Source: an uncultured Oscillibacter sp. (GTDB taxonomy: Bacteria > Bacillota > Clostridia > Oscillospirales > Oscillospiraceae). From it: 64,000 nt of DNA. Each line of letters starts with the position of its first letter. The stretch's first letter is position 1. The stretch lies in assembly GCF_900544955.1 (NCBI RefSeq), contig NZ_UQXD01000004.1, positions 1-64,000 on the forward strand, written 5' to 3'. The position numbers were made by a program, and so were the translations under genes. Positions 34,992-43,038 of the stretch are shown in pieces. Under the pieces are notes generated by a model. The model had not been told where the DNA came from and ran no database searches. It saw only the letters and a program-made list of their open reading frames with translations.

Positions 34992-35582
34992 ATGGAGAAG
35001 AAACAGGAGGACCGGCGGTTCCGCAGGTCCCAAAAGCTGCTGAAACAGGGCCTGCTGGAGCTGATGGGGGAAAAGGCCTTTTCGGACATCTCCATCCGGG
35101 ACATCACGGAGCGGATGGACCTGAACCGGGGCACCTTTTACCTCCACTTTCCCAACACCACTGCACTGCTCAAGAGCATTGAGACGGACATGCTGGAGGA
35201 GGCCCAGACCCTCATCGACGCCCACATGGCGGAGACCGTGGAAAAGGGGAGCCTGCGGCCGGTGTTTGAGCCCATTCTGGACTACGTGGTGGAGCACCGG
35301 GAGCTGTGTCTGGCCCTGTTTATCAACAACTCCACCAGCAACTTCACCGACCGGCTCTACGAGCTGATCTGCCGCAACGGCACCAGCCTGGTGGAGACCT
35401 GGTATCCCGCCGCCTCCCGGGAGCAGCTCTCCTACCTGCTCAGCTTCATCACCTACGGCCTCATCGGTCTGATGAAGACCTGGTTTGACCAGGAGATGCA
35501 CCTGCCCAAGGCCATCCTCACCGCCGCCGCGGACCGGATGGTGACCGGCGCGGCGGACCACCTGCTGGACTCCCCCACGTAA
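34992..35582 (+). CDS. TetR-family regulator
   Basis: 196 residues. N-terminal TetR HTH (LLELMGEKAFSDISIRDITERMDLNRGTFYLHFPNTTALL, residues 22-62) and an all-helical ligand domain. It is divergent from the coiled-coil/MMPL genes and probably represses them until an inducing compound appears. GGAGGAG lies at 6 nt before the start. Confidence 0.92.
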   Translation: MEKKQEDRRFRRSQKLLKQGLLELMGEKAFSDISIRDITERMDLNRGTFYLHFPNTTALLKSIETDMLEEAQTLIDAHMAETVEKGSLRPVFEPILDYVVEHRELCLALFINNSTSNFTDRLYELICRNGTSLVETWYPAASREQLSYLLSFITYGLIGLMKTWFDQEMHLPKAILTAAADRMVTGAADHLLDSPT

Positions 35583-35586
35583 AAAA

Positions 35587-35620
35587 AGACCGGACAGCGA
35601 TGCTGTCCGGTCCTTTTTTA
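35587..35620 (+). terminator. Terminator after TetR gene (bidirectional)
   Basis: ACCGGACAGC / GCTGTCCGGT with a GAT loop, flanked by seven A and followed by CCTTTTTTA. It serves the convergent TetR and nucleoside-kinase genes. Confidence 0.88.
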
Positions 35621-35637
35621 TTGTCTTTCGGCGGGCC

Positions 35638-37311
35638 TCACACCTGGTAGCAGCCGCCGCCGATGAATTCCCGCATCAGGGAGGTCCGGGGAACGTCGTC
35701 GGCGGGCACCGGCAAAAAGTAGCTCAGGAATTTCAGCAGGCGCTTCGCCTCGATGTACTCGTCGCAGTCTCTGGGCACGTGGAACAGCAGCGGCTCCACG
35801 TAGGACTTCAGCAGGGCGGTCTCATACACCAGCGCCGAGTTGAAGATCACCTCCGCCCGGTCCTGGAAGGGGAAGATGTTCTGCTCCTCCCCCCGCCGGA
35901 CGGAGGGCCACATCCGGATGGTATCCCGGGCGCTGTACCCCCGGGTCCTGGCGTCCCGCTCAATCCGGCGCAGCAGCCGGGCGTCCGTGGTGGAGATGAA
36001 GTTGTGGTCGTCCACATTCAGGGTGGTCAGGCAGCTGATATAGACCTGGTACTTGCTCTGCGCCGGCAGCGCGTAGGAGAGCTTCTCGTTCAGGCAGTGA
36101 ATGCCCTCGATGACCAGGATATCCTGGGGCCCCAGGGTCAGGTAGTCCCCGTTGTACTCCCGGACGCCCTTCTTGAAATTGAACCGGGGGATCTCCACCG
36201 TCTCGCCGTTCAGCAGCCGGGTCATGTCGGCGTTGAACTGCTCCACGTCCATGGCGCCCAGGCTCTCAAAGTCGTACCGGCCGTTTTCATCCCGGGGGGT
36301 CTCGGAGCGGTTTTTGAAGTAGTTGTCCGTGGCGACGGCGTGGGGCCGCATCCCGCACGCCAGAAGCTGGGTGGACAGGCGGTGGGAGAAGGTCGTCTTG
36401 CCGGAGGAGGAGGGGCCGGCGATCATGATGAAGCGGACGTCCCGGCGGGCCGCGATCTTCTCCGCCAGGTCGCCGATCTTCTTCTCCATGATGGCCTCCT
36501 GGGTCAGAATCATCTGGGTGGACTCCCCCTGGGAAATAATCTCGTTCAGCTCGCCCACGTTGGAAATCCGCAGCAGCTCCGCCCGCTGGGTGGCGTCGTA
36601 AAGCTCCCGGAACACCTTGGCGGAGGGCAGGAATTCCCCCAGCCGGCTGGGGTCCTTCTGGTCCGGCAGCCGCAGCACAAAGCCCTCCTCAAACATCTGC
36701 AGGGCAAAGCACCGCAGGTACCCGGTATCCGGCACCATATACCCGTAAAAATAGTCCACAAACCCGTCCAGGGAGTAGACGTTGACGCGGGAGTTGACAC
36801 GGAAGCGGAGCAGCCGGGCCTTGTCCTCCATCTGCCGCTGCTGGAACAGTTCCACCGCCTCCTCCGTGTTCATCGACCGCTTCTGAATGGGCAGCGCCTG
36901 CTGGGAGAGCTGCCGCATCCGGGCCTCCACCCGGTCCAACAGCGCCTGGTCCAGCGCAAAGGCGCCCTTTGCCCGGACGAACAGGGCATGGCTGACAGAG
37001 TAATCCACGAAGAGGCGCTCTACGTTCTTCTCCCCGGCCACGTCGTAAAACGCCTTCAGCATCAAAAACACCACGCTGCGCTGATAGGTCTGCATCCCGG
37101 GCTTCTCCTCCGCCGTGACCATCTTCAGCGTGCAGTCCCTGTCCAGCGTCTTATGTAATTCACAGAGCTTGCCCTCCCGGTTCACCAGCAGGATGTCGTG
37201 GGCATACCGCGCCTGAAAATCGGCGGCAATGGTCCGGTAAGCCGTCCCCCGGGGATAGAGGTATACCGCGCCGTCCACCGTGACATTCACCATCTGTTCT
37301 GCATTTTCCAT
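35638..37311 (-). CDS. Uridine kinase-like nucleoside kinase with ThrRS-like N-terminal region
   Basis: 557 residues. The N-terminal 1-270 resembles the TGS/second-additional domain of threonyl-tRNA synthetase (VTVDGAVYLYPRGTAY; HALFVRA). The C-terminal half is a P-loop uridine kinase: GPSSSGKTTFSHRL near 300, DNYF near 325, PRFNFKKGVR near 375, IEGIHCLN near 400, and RRIERDARTRG near 440. Such fused kinases are common in clostridia and their exact nucleoside or other substrate is unsettled. AGGAGG lies 7 nt ahead. Confidence 0.88.
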   Translation of the reverse strand: MENAEQMVNVTVDGAVYLYPRGTAYRTIAADFQARYAHDILLVNREGKLCELHKTLDRDCTLKMVTAEEKPGMQTYQRSVVFLMLKAFYDVAGEKNVERLFVDYSVSHALFVRAKGAFALDQALLDRVEARMRQLSQQALPIQKRSMNTEEAVELFQQRQMEDKARLLRFRVNSRVNVYSLDGFVDYFYGYMVPDTGYLRCFALQMFEEGFVLRLPDQKDPSRLGEFLPSAKVFRELYDATQRAELLRISNVGELNEIISQGESTQMILTQEAIMEKKIGDLAEKIAARRDVRFIMIAGPSSSGKTTFSHRLSTQLLACGMRPHAVATDNYFKNRSETPRDENGRYDFESLGAMDVEQFNADMTRLLNGETVEIPRFNFKKGVREYNGDYLTLGPQDILVIEGIHCLNEKLSYALPAQSKYQVYISCLTTLNVDDHNFISTTDARLLRRIERDARTRGYSARDTIRMWPSVRRGEEQNIFPFQDRAEVIFNSALVYETALLKSYVEPLLFHVPRDCDEYIEAKRLLKFLSYFLPVPADDVPRTSLMREFIGGGCYQV

Positions 37312-37426
37312 CGAATAGCCTCCTCATTTCCGCCACCGCAGGGGTGTCTTCACGCCGCGCTCCGGGCCGCGGCGTCTCCGCACAGGCCGGCCGCCCGGAG
37401 GGGTTCTCTCTCCGGCCATATGCTCT

Positions 37427-37455
37427 ATCATACGGGCTTTTCGCCCGTATTGCAA
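37427..37455 (-). promoter_or_regulatory. Promoter of nucleoside kinase with inverted repeat in spacer
   Basis: Leftward TTGCAA (37455-37450), 17-nt spacer, TATGAT (37432-37427). The spacer and box edges form ATACGGGC / GCCCGTAT (37430-37437, 37443-37450), an 8-bp-arm inverted repeat, a possible operator. Confidence 0.65.
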
Positions 37456-37488
37456 GAGAGAAGCGCCCCGCCCCCGGCCGCCAGGGCC

Positions 37489-37526
37489 AAAAAAGCGCCG
37501 GCGCCCAGAGGCCCCGGCGCTTTTTT
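37489..37526. terminator. Bidirectional hairpin with A and T runs
   Basis: AAAAAAGCGCCGG / CCGGCGCTTTTTT, 13-bp arms and a 12-nt loop. It insulates the kinase promoter from transcription coming from the right. Confidence 0.75.
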
Positions 37527-37535
37527 CGATATTCC

Positions 37536-37804
37536 CGCATCTCCCGTCCTCACTCGGGGCGGAACCCGGCGGAGCGGGTCCGCCTCGAAAGCGAAGAAAC
37601 ACCCCATCCGGCTAAGAAGCCTCGCCCGCAGGCGGGGTTTCGTGCCAAGCAGGCCGTTCCCAAGCAGCCACCACCGGGCAAACTCGACCTTCGCATCTCC
37701 CGTCCTCACTCGGGGCGGAGCCCGGCGGAGCGGGTCTGCCTCGAAAGCGAAGAAACACCCCATCCGGCTAAGAAGCCTCGCCCGCAGGCGGAAATTCGTG
37801 CCAA
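37536..37804. repeat. Tandem 113-bp direct repeat (period 156 bp)
   Basis: Copies 37536-37648 and 37692-37804 are nearly identical (a few substitutions, for example AAC/AGC and GGGGTTT/GGAAATT near the end). Each begins CGCATCTCCCGTCCTCACTC and ends CGTGCCAA. It lies just outside the left island boundary. The minus strand can be read as a repeated peptide, but there is no ribosome site or separate start, so it is probably non-coding. Confidence 0.85.
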
Positions 37805-37821
37805 ATGGGGTGTTTCTGAGC

Positions 37822-37839
37822 TGGCAGCGGGTGAAGGAT
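37822..37839. other. Left attachment site (attL): copy of tRNA-Gln 3' end
   Basis: TGGCAGCGGGTGAAGGAT is identical to the 3' 18 nt of the tRNA-Gln gene at 63665-63682 and in the same orientation. No other tRNA part is present here, so this is the duplicated end left by site-specific integration rather than a tRNA. It gives an island of 25,843 bp. Confidence 0.85.
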
Positions 37840-37967
37840 CGAATTGTGCCGGGATGGTTTTAGGCTGCCGCACTCTGTGTCACCGGATACCCGCAGATAC
37901 TGCCATTCAAAGTCTTTTAGAAAATATGATATTGAATGGTATTGGACCGTATTGACCGATACTGCCG

Positions 37968-37992
37968 CGGTAAGGGTCAGGATAAGGGGCAA
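37968..37992. repeat. Left 25-bp island-end repeat
   Basis: CGGTAAGGGTCAGGATAAGG plus five bases matches the repeat at 63593-63617 in 23 of 25 positions, same orientation. It lies 129 nt inside attL. Two GATACTGCC copies also lie between. The arrangement resembles arm-type integrase binding sites. Confidence 0.6.
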
Positions 37993-38082
37993 CGAAAAGG
38001 AAAACAGAAGGTGCGGCGTGGTGATGTTTTACCCAGCCACACCTTCCTGTCGAGCGGTCATTCGCTTTGTCCGGCAGGCTCC

Positions 38083-38199
38083 TTATTCTTTCCCCTGGAG
38101 CACGTCGACGCCGGACTCGCCGGTGCGGATCTTGACAATGGCCTCCACATCGTAGACGCATATCTTACCATCTCCAACATGGCCCGTCTTGCGTGTTAT
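38083..38199 (-). pseudogene. glnB: C-terminal remnant of a P-II signal protein
   Basis: Read leftward, TGHVGDGKICVYDVEAIVKI then RTGESGVDVLQGKE and a stop. This is the P-II C-terminal signature (G-x-G-D-G-K-I and RTGE). Only about 38 residues remain; no start or T-loop region lies upstream. It is probably a truncated ancestral glnB/glnK-like gene at the island edge, not functional. Confidence 0.75.
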
Positions 38200-38258
38200 G
38201 GTAGCACTCGGGAAAGGTTTTATTCGATTTCTCCATGTGTACTCCGATTTTTTGGCAA

Positions 38259-38453
38259 TCATCCGATCTTCTGATCTTTTTGATTTTTTGTATGATCCAA
38301 TGAGGCTGTGTCATCTGCAGCCGACGGTGCATCCCCCTCGTCCCATTCAGGTATGAAACCTCCCCCGTCGATGAAATGGCCGATCTTTCCCATGACCCCA
38401 AAACCCAGTACGCCAAGATAAAGGAATCCGCCGATCAATACCAATGCTTCCAT
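38259..38453 (-). CDS. Small membrane protein linked to K+ genes
   Basis: 64 residues from ATG 38453 (GAGGAGG 6 nt ahead; an upstream in-frame ATG is poorer). One transmembrane helix (ALVLIGGFLYLGVLGFGVMG, about 3-22) and an acidic, soluble tail with FIPEWDEGDAPSAADD. Its promoter has the same three-motif layout as the trkHA promoter. No family recognised; probably an accessory subunit or regulator of potassium transport (inference). Confidence 0.6.
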   Translation of the reverse strand: MEALVLIGGFLYLGVLGFGVMGKIGHFIDGGGFIPEWDEGDAPSAADDTASLDHTKNQKDQKIG

Positions 38454-38472
38454 AATGCGCCTCCTCACTGTC

Positions 38473-38538
38473 ATTCTACCGCAGCGGGCCTTTGCGTGAG
38501 GTTAACGTCTGAGAGCTGATGTTAAAACGGTATTAATG
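38473..38538 (-). promoter_or_regulatory. Leftward promoter with TTAA operator array (set A)
   Basis: TTAA motifs on the plus strand at 38502, 38522 and 38533 (steps of 20 and 11 bp), then 23 nt to a leftward -10 TAGAAT (38478-38473). The same spacing occurs upstream of trkH (46652-46715). Direct repeats 11 bp apart suit an OmpR-type regulator such as KdpE. Confidence 0.55.
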
Positions 38539-38574
38539 TCAGGAGAGACGAATCTTCCTATTTACAAAACCTTA

Positions 38575-38614
38575 ATAAGGGCGCCAGTTTCTCAAATGGC
38601 ACCCTTATTTTTTT
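38575..38614 (+). terminator. Hairpin and T-run just upstream of kdpF
   Basis: ATAAGGGCGCCA / TGGCACCCTTAT, 12-bp arms with one mismatch, then TTTTTTT. It ends at the -10-like TATACT at 38620-38625. It could stop read-through into kdp or act as a leader attenuator if transcription begins further upstream. Confidence 0.65.
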
Positions 38615-38656
38615 GGCGCTATACTCCGAATGTCAACAGACGAAGGAGGAATTATC

Positions 38657-38743
38657 ATGGGAATCGTATTAGGCGGCGTCGGCGTCCTGACGGTGCTGGT
38701 CCTGGTCTACTTGAGCTGGGTGCTCTTGAAAGGGGATGAATGA
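38657..38743 (+). CDS. kdpF: KdpF small stabilising subunit
   Basis: 28 residues: MGIVLGGVGVLTVLVLVYLS then WVLLKGDE. One transmembrane helix. In E. coli the KdpF peptide stabilises the KdpABC complex. AAGGAGG precedes it by 7 nt, and it ends 1 nt before kdpA begins. Confidence 0.9.
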   Translation: MGIVLGGVGVLTVLVLVYLSWVLLKGDE

Positions 38744-38744
38744 A

Positions 38745-40550
38745 ATGAACGGTGTTTTGCAAGCCGTCCTCTATTTGGTGATTTTAGTCGCCCTGGCCAT
38801 TCCGCTGGGGAAGTACATCGGCAAGGTCATGAACGGGGAGCGCGTGTTTCTCTCCCGTATCCTCTCGCCCTGCGAGAAGGGGATCTACAAGCTCATGAGG
38901 ATGAACGGCGAGGAGGACATGGGGTGGAAGAAGTACGCTCTATGCGCGGTATTCTTCAACCTGTTCGGACTCATCGTCCTGTTTCTGATCCTGATGTTCC
39001 AAGGCGTCCTGCCGTGGAATCCACAGGACTTTGAGGGGTTGAGCTGGCACCTGGCCCTGAACACAGCCATCAGCTTCGTCACCAACACCAACTGGCAGAC
39101 GTACTCCGGCGAGGTGGCCCTGTCGAACTTCTCCCAGGCCATGGGCCTGACGGTGCAGAACTTCGTCTCCGCCGCCTGCGGCATCGCGGTGCTGTTCGCC
39201 ATCATCCGCGGCTTCATCCGTAAGAAGGCCACCGGCATCGGCAGCTTCTGGGTGGACCTGACCCGCAGCGTCCTGTACATCATGCTCCCCATCTGCCTGG
39301 TCACCGCGATTGCCCTGGTGGGGCTCGGCGTCCCCCAGTCTCTGGGCGGGAACACCTATGTGGACCTGGTGGAGCCCATCGCCGCCGACGCGGACGGCAA
39401 CGTCCTCACCGGCGCGGAGATCGACCTGGACACCAACACCGTCACGGTGGACGGTGAGCTCGTGGAGGGGGCACAGATCATCACCAAACAGGTGCTGCCG
39501 ATGTACCCCCAGGCCAGCCAGGTGGCCCCCAAGCAGGCCGGTACCAACGGCGGCGGCGTGGTGGGCACCAACTCCGCCCACCCCTTTGAAAACCCCAACG
39601 GCCTTACCAACCTGATCGAAATGACGCTGCTTTTGCTCATCCCTGTGGCCCTGTGCTTCACCTTCGGGCGCAACGTCAAGGATCAGCGCCAGGGCGTCGC
39701 CATCTTCCTGGCCATGTTTATTATGCTGCTCGCCGCCCTGGGCGTGATCTACGCCAGCGAACAAGCGGCCACCCCTGTTCTGGAACAAAACGGCCTGGTG
39801 GACACGGCTTTGGGCAACATGGAGGGCAAGGAGACCCGGTTCGGCGTCGTGACCTCCGGTACCTGGGCGGGCTTCACCACGGCGGCCTCCAACGGCTCGG
39901 TCAACTCCATGCATGACAGCTATACCCCGATGGGCGGCATGATCCCCATGCTGCTGATGATGCTGGGCGAGGTGGTGTTCGGCGGCGTGGGCTGCGGTCT
40001 CTACGGCATGATCGGCTTCGTGCTCCTCACCGTATTCATCGCCGGGCTCATGGTGGGCCGCACACCGGAATACCTGGGCAAGAAGATCGAGCCCAGGGAG
40101 ATGCGTATGGCCGTCCTCATCTGCCTGGCCACCCCCATCGCCATCCTGATTGGGTCGGGGATCGCGGCACTGCTGCCCTCCACGGCGGCCGCGCTCAACA
40201 ATCCGGGCGCCCACGGGCTGTCCGAGGTCCTCTACAACTACGCCTCCGCCGGCGGCAACAACGGCTCCGCCTTTGCCGGCATGGGCTGCGACACGCCCTT
40301 CCTCAACACCAGCCTGGGCCTTGTCATGCTCTTCGTCCGCTTTGTGCCCATGCTGGCCGCCATCGCCATTGCCGGAAGCATGGCCGCCAAAAAGAAGGTG
40401 GCCCAGAGCGCCGGCACCCTCTCCACCTGCAACGCCATGTTCGTGTTCCTGCTCATCCTCATCGTGCTCATTGTGGGCGCCCTGAGCTTTTTCCCCGCCC
40501 TGAGTTTGGGTCCCATCGCGGAGCTTACCCAAATGCTGGGCTTGGGCTAA
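38745..40550 (+). CDS. kdpA: Potassium-transporting ATPase channel-like subunit A
   Basis: 601 residues from ATG 38745 (AAAGGGG at 9 nt). It is the K+-selective subunit, a relative of Trk/Ktr channels with four pore-loop repeats. SFVTNTNWQTYSGE near 110, GGGVVGTNSAHPFENPN near 265, and GVVTSGTWAGFTTAASNGSVN near 365 and GSAFAGMGCDTPFLN near 505 are filter and loop regions. About ten membrane helices. It follows kdpF and precedes kdpB in the normal kdp order. Confidence 0.96.
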   Translation: MNGVLQAVLYLVILVALAIPLGKYIGKVMNGERVFLSRILSPCEKGIYKLMRMNGEEDMGWKKYALCAVFFNLFGLIVLFLILMFQGVLPWNPQDFEGLSWHLALNTAISFVTNTNWQTYSGEVALSNFSQAMGLTVQNFVSAACGIAVLFAIIRGFIRKKATGIGSFWVDLTRSVLYIMLPICLVTAIALVGLGVPQSLGGNTYVDLVEPIAADADGNVLTGAEIDLDTNTVTVDGELVEGAQIITKQVLPMYPQASQVAPKQAGTNGGGVVGTNSAHPFENPNGLTNLIEMTLLLLIPVALCFTFGRNVKDQRQGVAIFLAMFIMLLAALGVIYASEQAATPVLEQNGLVDTALGNMEGKETRFGVVTSGTWAGFTTAASNGSVNSMHDSYTPMGGMIPMLLMMLGEVVFGGVGCGLYGMIGFVLLTVFIAGLMVGRTPEYLGKKIEPREMRMAVLICLATPIAILIGSGIAALLPSTAAALNNPGAHGLSEVLYNYASAGGNNGSAFAGMGCDTPFLNTSLGLVMLFVRFVPMLAAIAIAGSMAAKKKVAQSAGTLSTCNAMFVFLLILIVLIVGALSFFPALSLGPIAELTQMLGLG

Positions 40551-40568
40551 GAAAGGTAGGTGTCAACC

Positions 40569-42644
40569 ATGTCTAAGAATCAAAATGCCTTCGCCGCGAA
40601 GGATTTGATGGGCAGAGCGGTCAAGGACTCCTTGATCAAGCTCTCTCCAAAGGACCAGATCAAAAATCCCGTCATGTTCCTGGTCTATCTCTCCGCGATC
40701 CTGACGACGGCGCTCTTTCTCCTCTCGCTGGCAGGCGTCTCCGAAAAACTGGTCTCCAGCGGCTTCATCCTCGCCATCGCCGTCATCCTGTGGCTGACCG
40801 ACTTGTTCTCCAACTTCGCCGAGGCCATCGCCGAGGGCCGGGGCAAGGCCCAGGCCGACTCCCTGCGCTCCTCCAAGCGGGACGTGACCGCCCACAAGCT
40901 GTCCGACCCCTCCGACCACGGCAGCGCGGTCGATGTCCCCGGCGTCTCTCTCAGGAGGGACGACTGCTATATCGTCTCCGCCGGGGAGCAGATCCCCGCC
41001 GACGGCGAGGTGGTGGAGGGGGCGGCCAGCGTGGACGAGTCCGCCATCACCGGCGAGTCCGCCCCCGTGATCCGCGAGGCGGGCGGCGACCGCTCCGCCG
41101 TCACCGGCGGAACCACCCTCCTCTCCGACCACCTGGTCGTCCGGGTGACCCAGGAGCCCGGCGGCTCCTTCCTGGACAAGATGATCGCCATGGTGGAGGG
41201 GGCCAACCGCAAAAAGACCCCCAACGAGATCGCCCTGCAGATCCTGCTGGTGGCTCTCAGCCTCATCTTCGTGCTGGTCACCGCCTCCCTCTATTCCTAT
41301 TCTGTATTTTCCGCCGGGCAGGCGGGCATTGATAACCCCACCTCGGTGGTCTCCCTGGTAGCCCTGCTCATCTGCCTGGCGCCCACCACCATCGGCGCCC
41401 TGCTCTCCGCCATCGGCATCGCCGGCATGAGCCGCCTCAACCAGGCCAACGTGCTGGCCATGAGCGGCCGTGCCATCGAGGCGGCGGGGGACACCGACAT
41501 CCTGCTGCTGGATAAGACGGGCACCATCACCCTGGGCAACCGCCAGGCGGCCGCCTTCCTTCCCGTGGACGGTGTGACGGAGGCGGAGCTGGCCGACGCG
41601 GCCCAGCTCTCCTCCCTGGCCGATGAGACCCCAGAGGGGCGCTCCATCGTGGTGCTGGCCAAGGAGAAGTTTGATCTCCGGGGCCGGGAACTGGGGGAGC
41701 AGAACATGAGCTTTATCCCCTTTACCGCCCAGACCCGCATGAGCGGCGTGGACTACAAGGAGGGCCAGGTCCGTAAGGGCGCCGCCGAGGCGGTGCGGGC
41801 CTGGGTGGAAGGCGCCGGTGGAGTTTACAGCAGACAGTGCGCCGAATTGGTAGAGGAGGTGGCCCGCCAGGGCGGCACTCCTCTGGTGGTGGCGAAGGAC
41901 CACAAGGTTATGGGCGTCATCCATCTAAAGGACATTATCAAGGACGGCGTGAAGGAAAAGTTCGCGGACCTGCGCAAGATGGGCATCAAGACCATCATGA
42001 TCACCGGCGACAACCCCGTCACCGCCGCCGCCATCGCCGCCGAGGCGGGCGTGGACGACTTTTTGGCCGAGGCCACGCCCGAGGCCAAGCTGGAGATGAT
42101 CCGCAAATACCAGTCCGAGGGCCATCTGGTGGCTATGACCGGAGACGGCACCAACGACGCCCCCGCCCTGGCCCAGGCCGACGTGGCCGTGGCCATGAAC
42201 TCCGGCACCCAGGCGGCCAAGGAGGCGGGCAACATGGTGGACCTGGACTCCAGCCCCACCAAGCTCATCGACATCGTGCGCATCGGCAAGCAGCTCCTGA
42301 TGACCCGGGGCAGCCTCACCACCTTTTCCATCGCCAACGACATTGCCAAGTACTTCGCCATCATCCCGGCCCTCTTCATGGGCCTGTACCCCGGCCTGGG
42401 GGTCCTCAACATCATGGGCCTCCAGAGCCCTCAGAGCGCCATCCTCTCCGCGCTGATCTACAACGCCCTCATCATCGTGGCCCTGATCCCCCTGGCCCTG
42501 AGGGGCGTCAAGTACCGGGAGGTGCCGGCCGGCAAGCTGCTCTCCCACAACCTGCTCGTCTACGGCCTGGGCGGCATCGTGATCCCCTTCGTCGCCATCA
42601 AGGCCATCGACCTGATCGTGGCCCCCCTGCTGGGCGTACTGTAG
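40569..42644 (+). CDS. kdpB: P-type ATPase subunit B of the K+ pump
   Basis: 691 residues. It hydrolyses ATP to drive K+ uptake. ITGES at about 160 (actuator loop), the phosphorylated aspartate D315 in LLLDKTGTI, GDGTNDAPALAQADVAVAM near 525, and about seven membrane helices. The start is ATG 40569; an in-frame GTG nine bases before it lies inside the ribosome site. It is followed by two small membrane genes rather than directly by kdpC, which is unusual. Confidence 0.96.
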   Translation: MSKNQNAFAAKDLMGRAVKDSLIKLSPKDQIKNPVMFLVYLSAILTTALFLLSLAGVSEKLVSSGFILAIAVILWLTDLFSNFAEAIAEGRGKAQADSLRSSKRDVTAHKLSDPSDHGSAVDVPGVSLRRDDCYIVSAGEQIPADGEVVEGAASVDESAITGESAPVIREAGGDRSAVTGGTTLLSDHLVVRVTQEPGGSFLDKMIAMVEGANRKKTPNEIALQILLVALSLIFVLVTASLYSYSVFSAGQAGIDNPTSVVSLVALLICLAPTTIGALLSAIGIAGMSRLNQANVLAMSGRAIEAAGDTDILLLDKTGTITLGNRQAAAFLPVDGVTEAELADAAQLSSLADETPEGRSIVVLAKEKFDLRGRELGEQNMSFIPFTAQTRMSGVDYKEGQVRKGAAEAVRAWVEGAGGVYSRQCAELVEEVARQGGTPLVVAKDHKVMGVIHLKDIIKDGVKEKFADLRKMGIKTIMITGDNPVTAAAIAAEAGVDDFLAEATPEAKLEMIRKYQSEGHLVAMTGDGTNDAPALAQADVAVAMNSGTQAAKEAGNMVDLDSSPTKLIDIVRIGKQLLMTRGSLTTFSIANDIAKYFAIIPALFMGLYPGLGVLNIMGLQSPQSAILSALIYNALIIVALIPLALRGVKYREVPAGKLLSHNLLVYGLGGIVIPFVAIKAIDLIVAPLLGVL

Positions 42645-42659
42645 CCATAGGAAGGAAGC

Positions 42660-42878
42660 ATGGATATGCGCGCCGTTGTTCTGGCTTCATCCCAGCCCTC
42701 CCGGTCCCTCCGGGCACGGGAGACGCTGGCCCGCTGCCTGGAGATCGGGTTAAAGCGGTGCCCGGTGCTGGCGGTGGCCATCACCATGCTTTTGACCGGG
42801 GTGGGTATGGTGCTGGCGGTCACAGCCGCAACGGCATTCTGCGTTCTACCGCTGGGCCTGGTGATGGGCTGGCTTTGA
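42660..42878 (+). CDS. Small membrane protein between kdpB and kdpC
   Basis: 72 residues: a basic N-terminus (SQPSRSLRARETLARCLEIG) then one or two hydrophobic segments (VLAVAITMLLTGVGMVLAVT, ATAFCVLPLGLVMGWL). AGGAAGG lies 6 nt ahead, and 15 nt separate it from kdpB, so it is part of the operon. No family recognised. Confidence 0.65.
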   Translation: MDMRAVVLASSQPSRSLRARETLARCLEIGLKRCPVLAVAITMLLTGVGMVLAVTAATAFCVLPLGLVMGWL

Positions 42879-42890
42879 AAGGAGTTCGCT

Positions 42891-43022
42891 ATGAAAAATG
42901 GAAAGCTGACGCCGAGGCGAGGGATCCGTCGTGAATGGATCGGATTGTTGGTGATGCTCGGCATCATGTTGGGCACGGTCGCCTTGCGGTACGCCTTGTT
43001 TCTGCCCCAATACATCCATTGA
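42891..43022 (+). CDS. Very small membrane protein between kdpB and kdpC
   Basis: 43 residues: basic N-terminus (MKNGKLTPRRGIRREW), one transmembrane helix (IGLLVMLGIMLGTVALRYAL), then FLPQYIH. AAAGGAG lies 6 nt ahead. Packed 12 nt after the preceding small gene and 16 nt before kdpC, which supports it as a real operon member. No family recognised. Confidence 0.65.
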   Translation: MKNGKLTPRRGIRREWIGLLVMLGIMLGTVALRYALFLPQYIH

Positions 43023-43038
43023 AGGGAGATAATCAAAA

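Noticed and set aside
37428..37763. Repetitive minus-strand reading frame over the 113-bp repeats (MGCFFAFEADPLRR)
   Set aside because: No ribosome site, and the frame merely follows a duplicated non-coding repeat.
37822..37860. Possible second tRNA at 37.8 kb
   Set aside because: Only the 3' 18 nt of tRNA-Gln are present; there is no D arm, anticodon arm or acceptor partner, so it is an att copy.
38453..38656. c-di-AMP riboswitch upstream of kdpF
   Set aside because: Expected by analogy with other Firmicute kdp genes, but the region is short, lacks the paired aptamer elements I would look for and contains the TTAA array instead. A covariance search would settle it.
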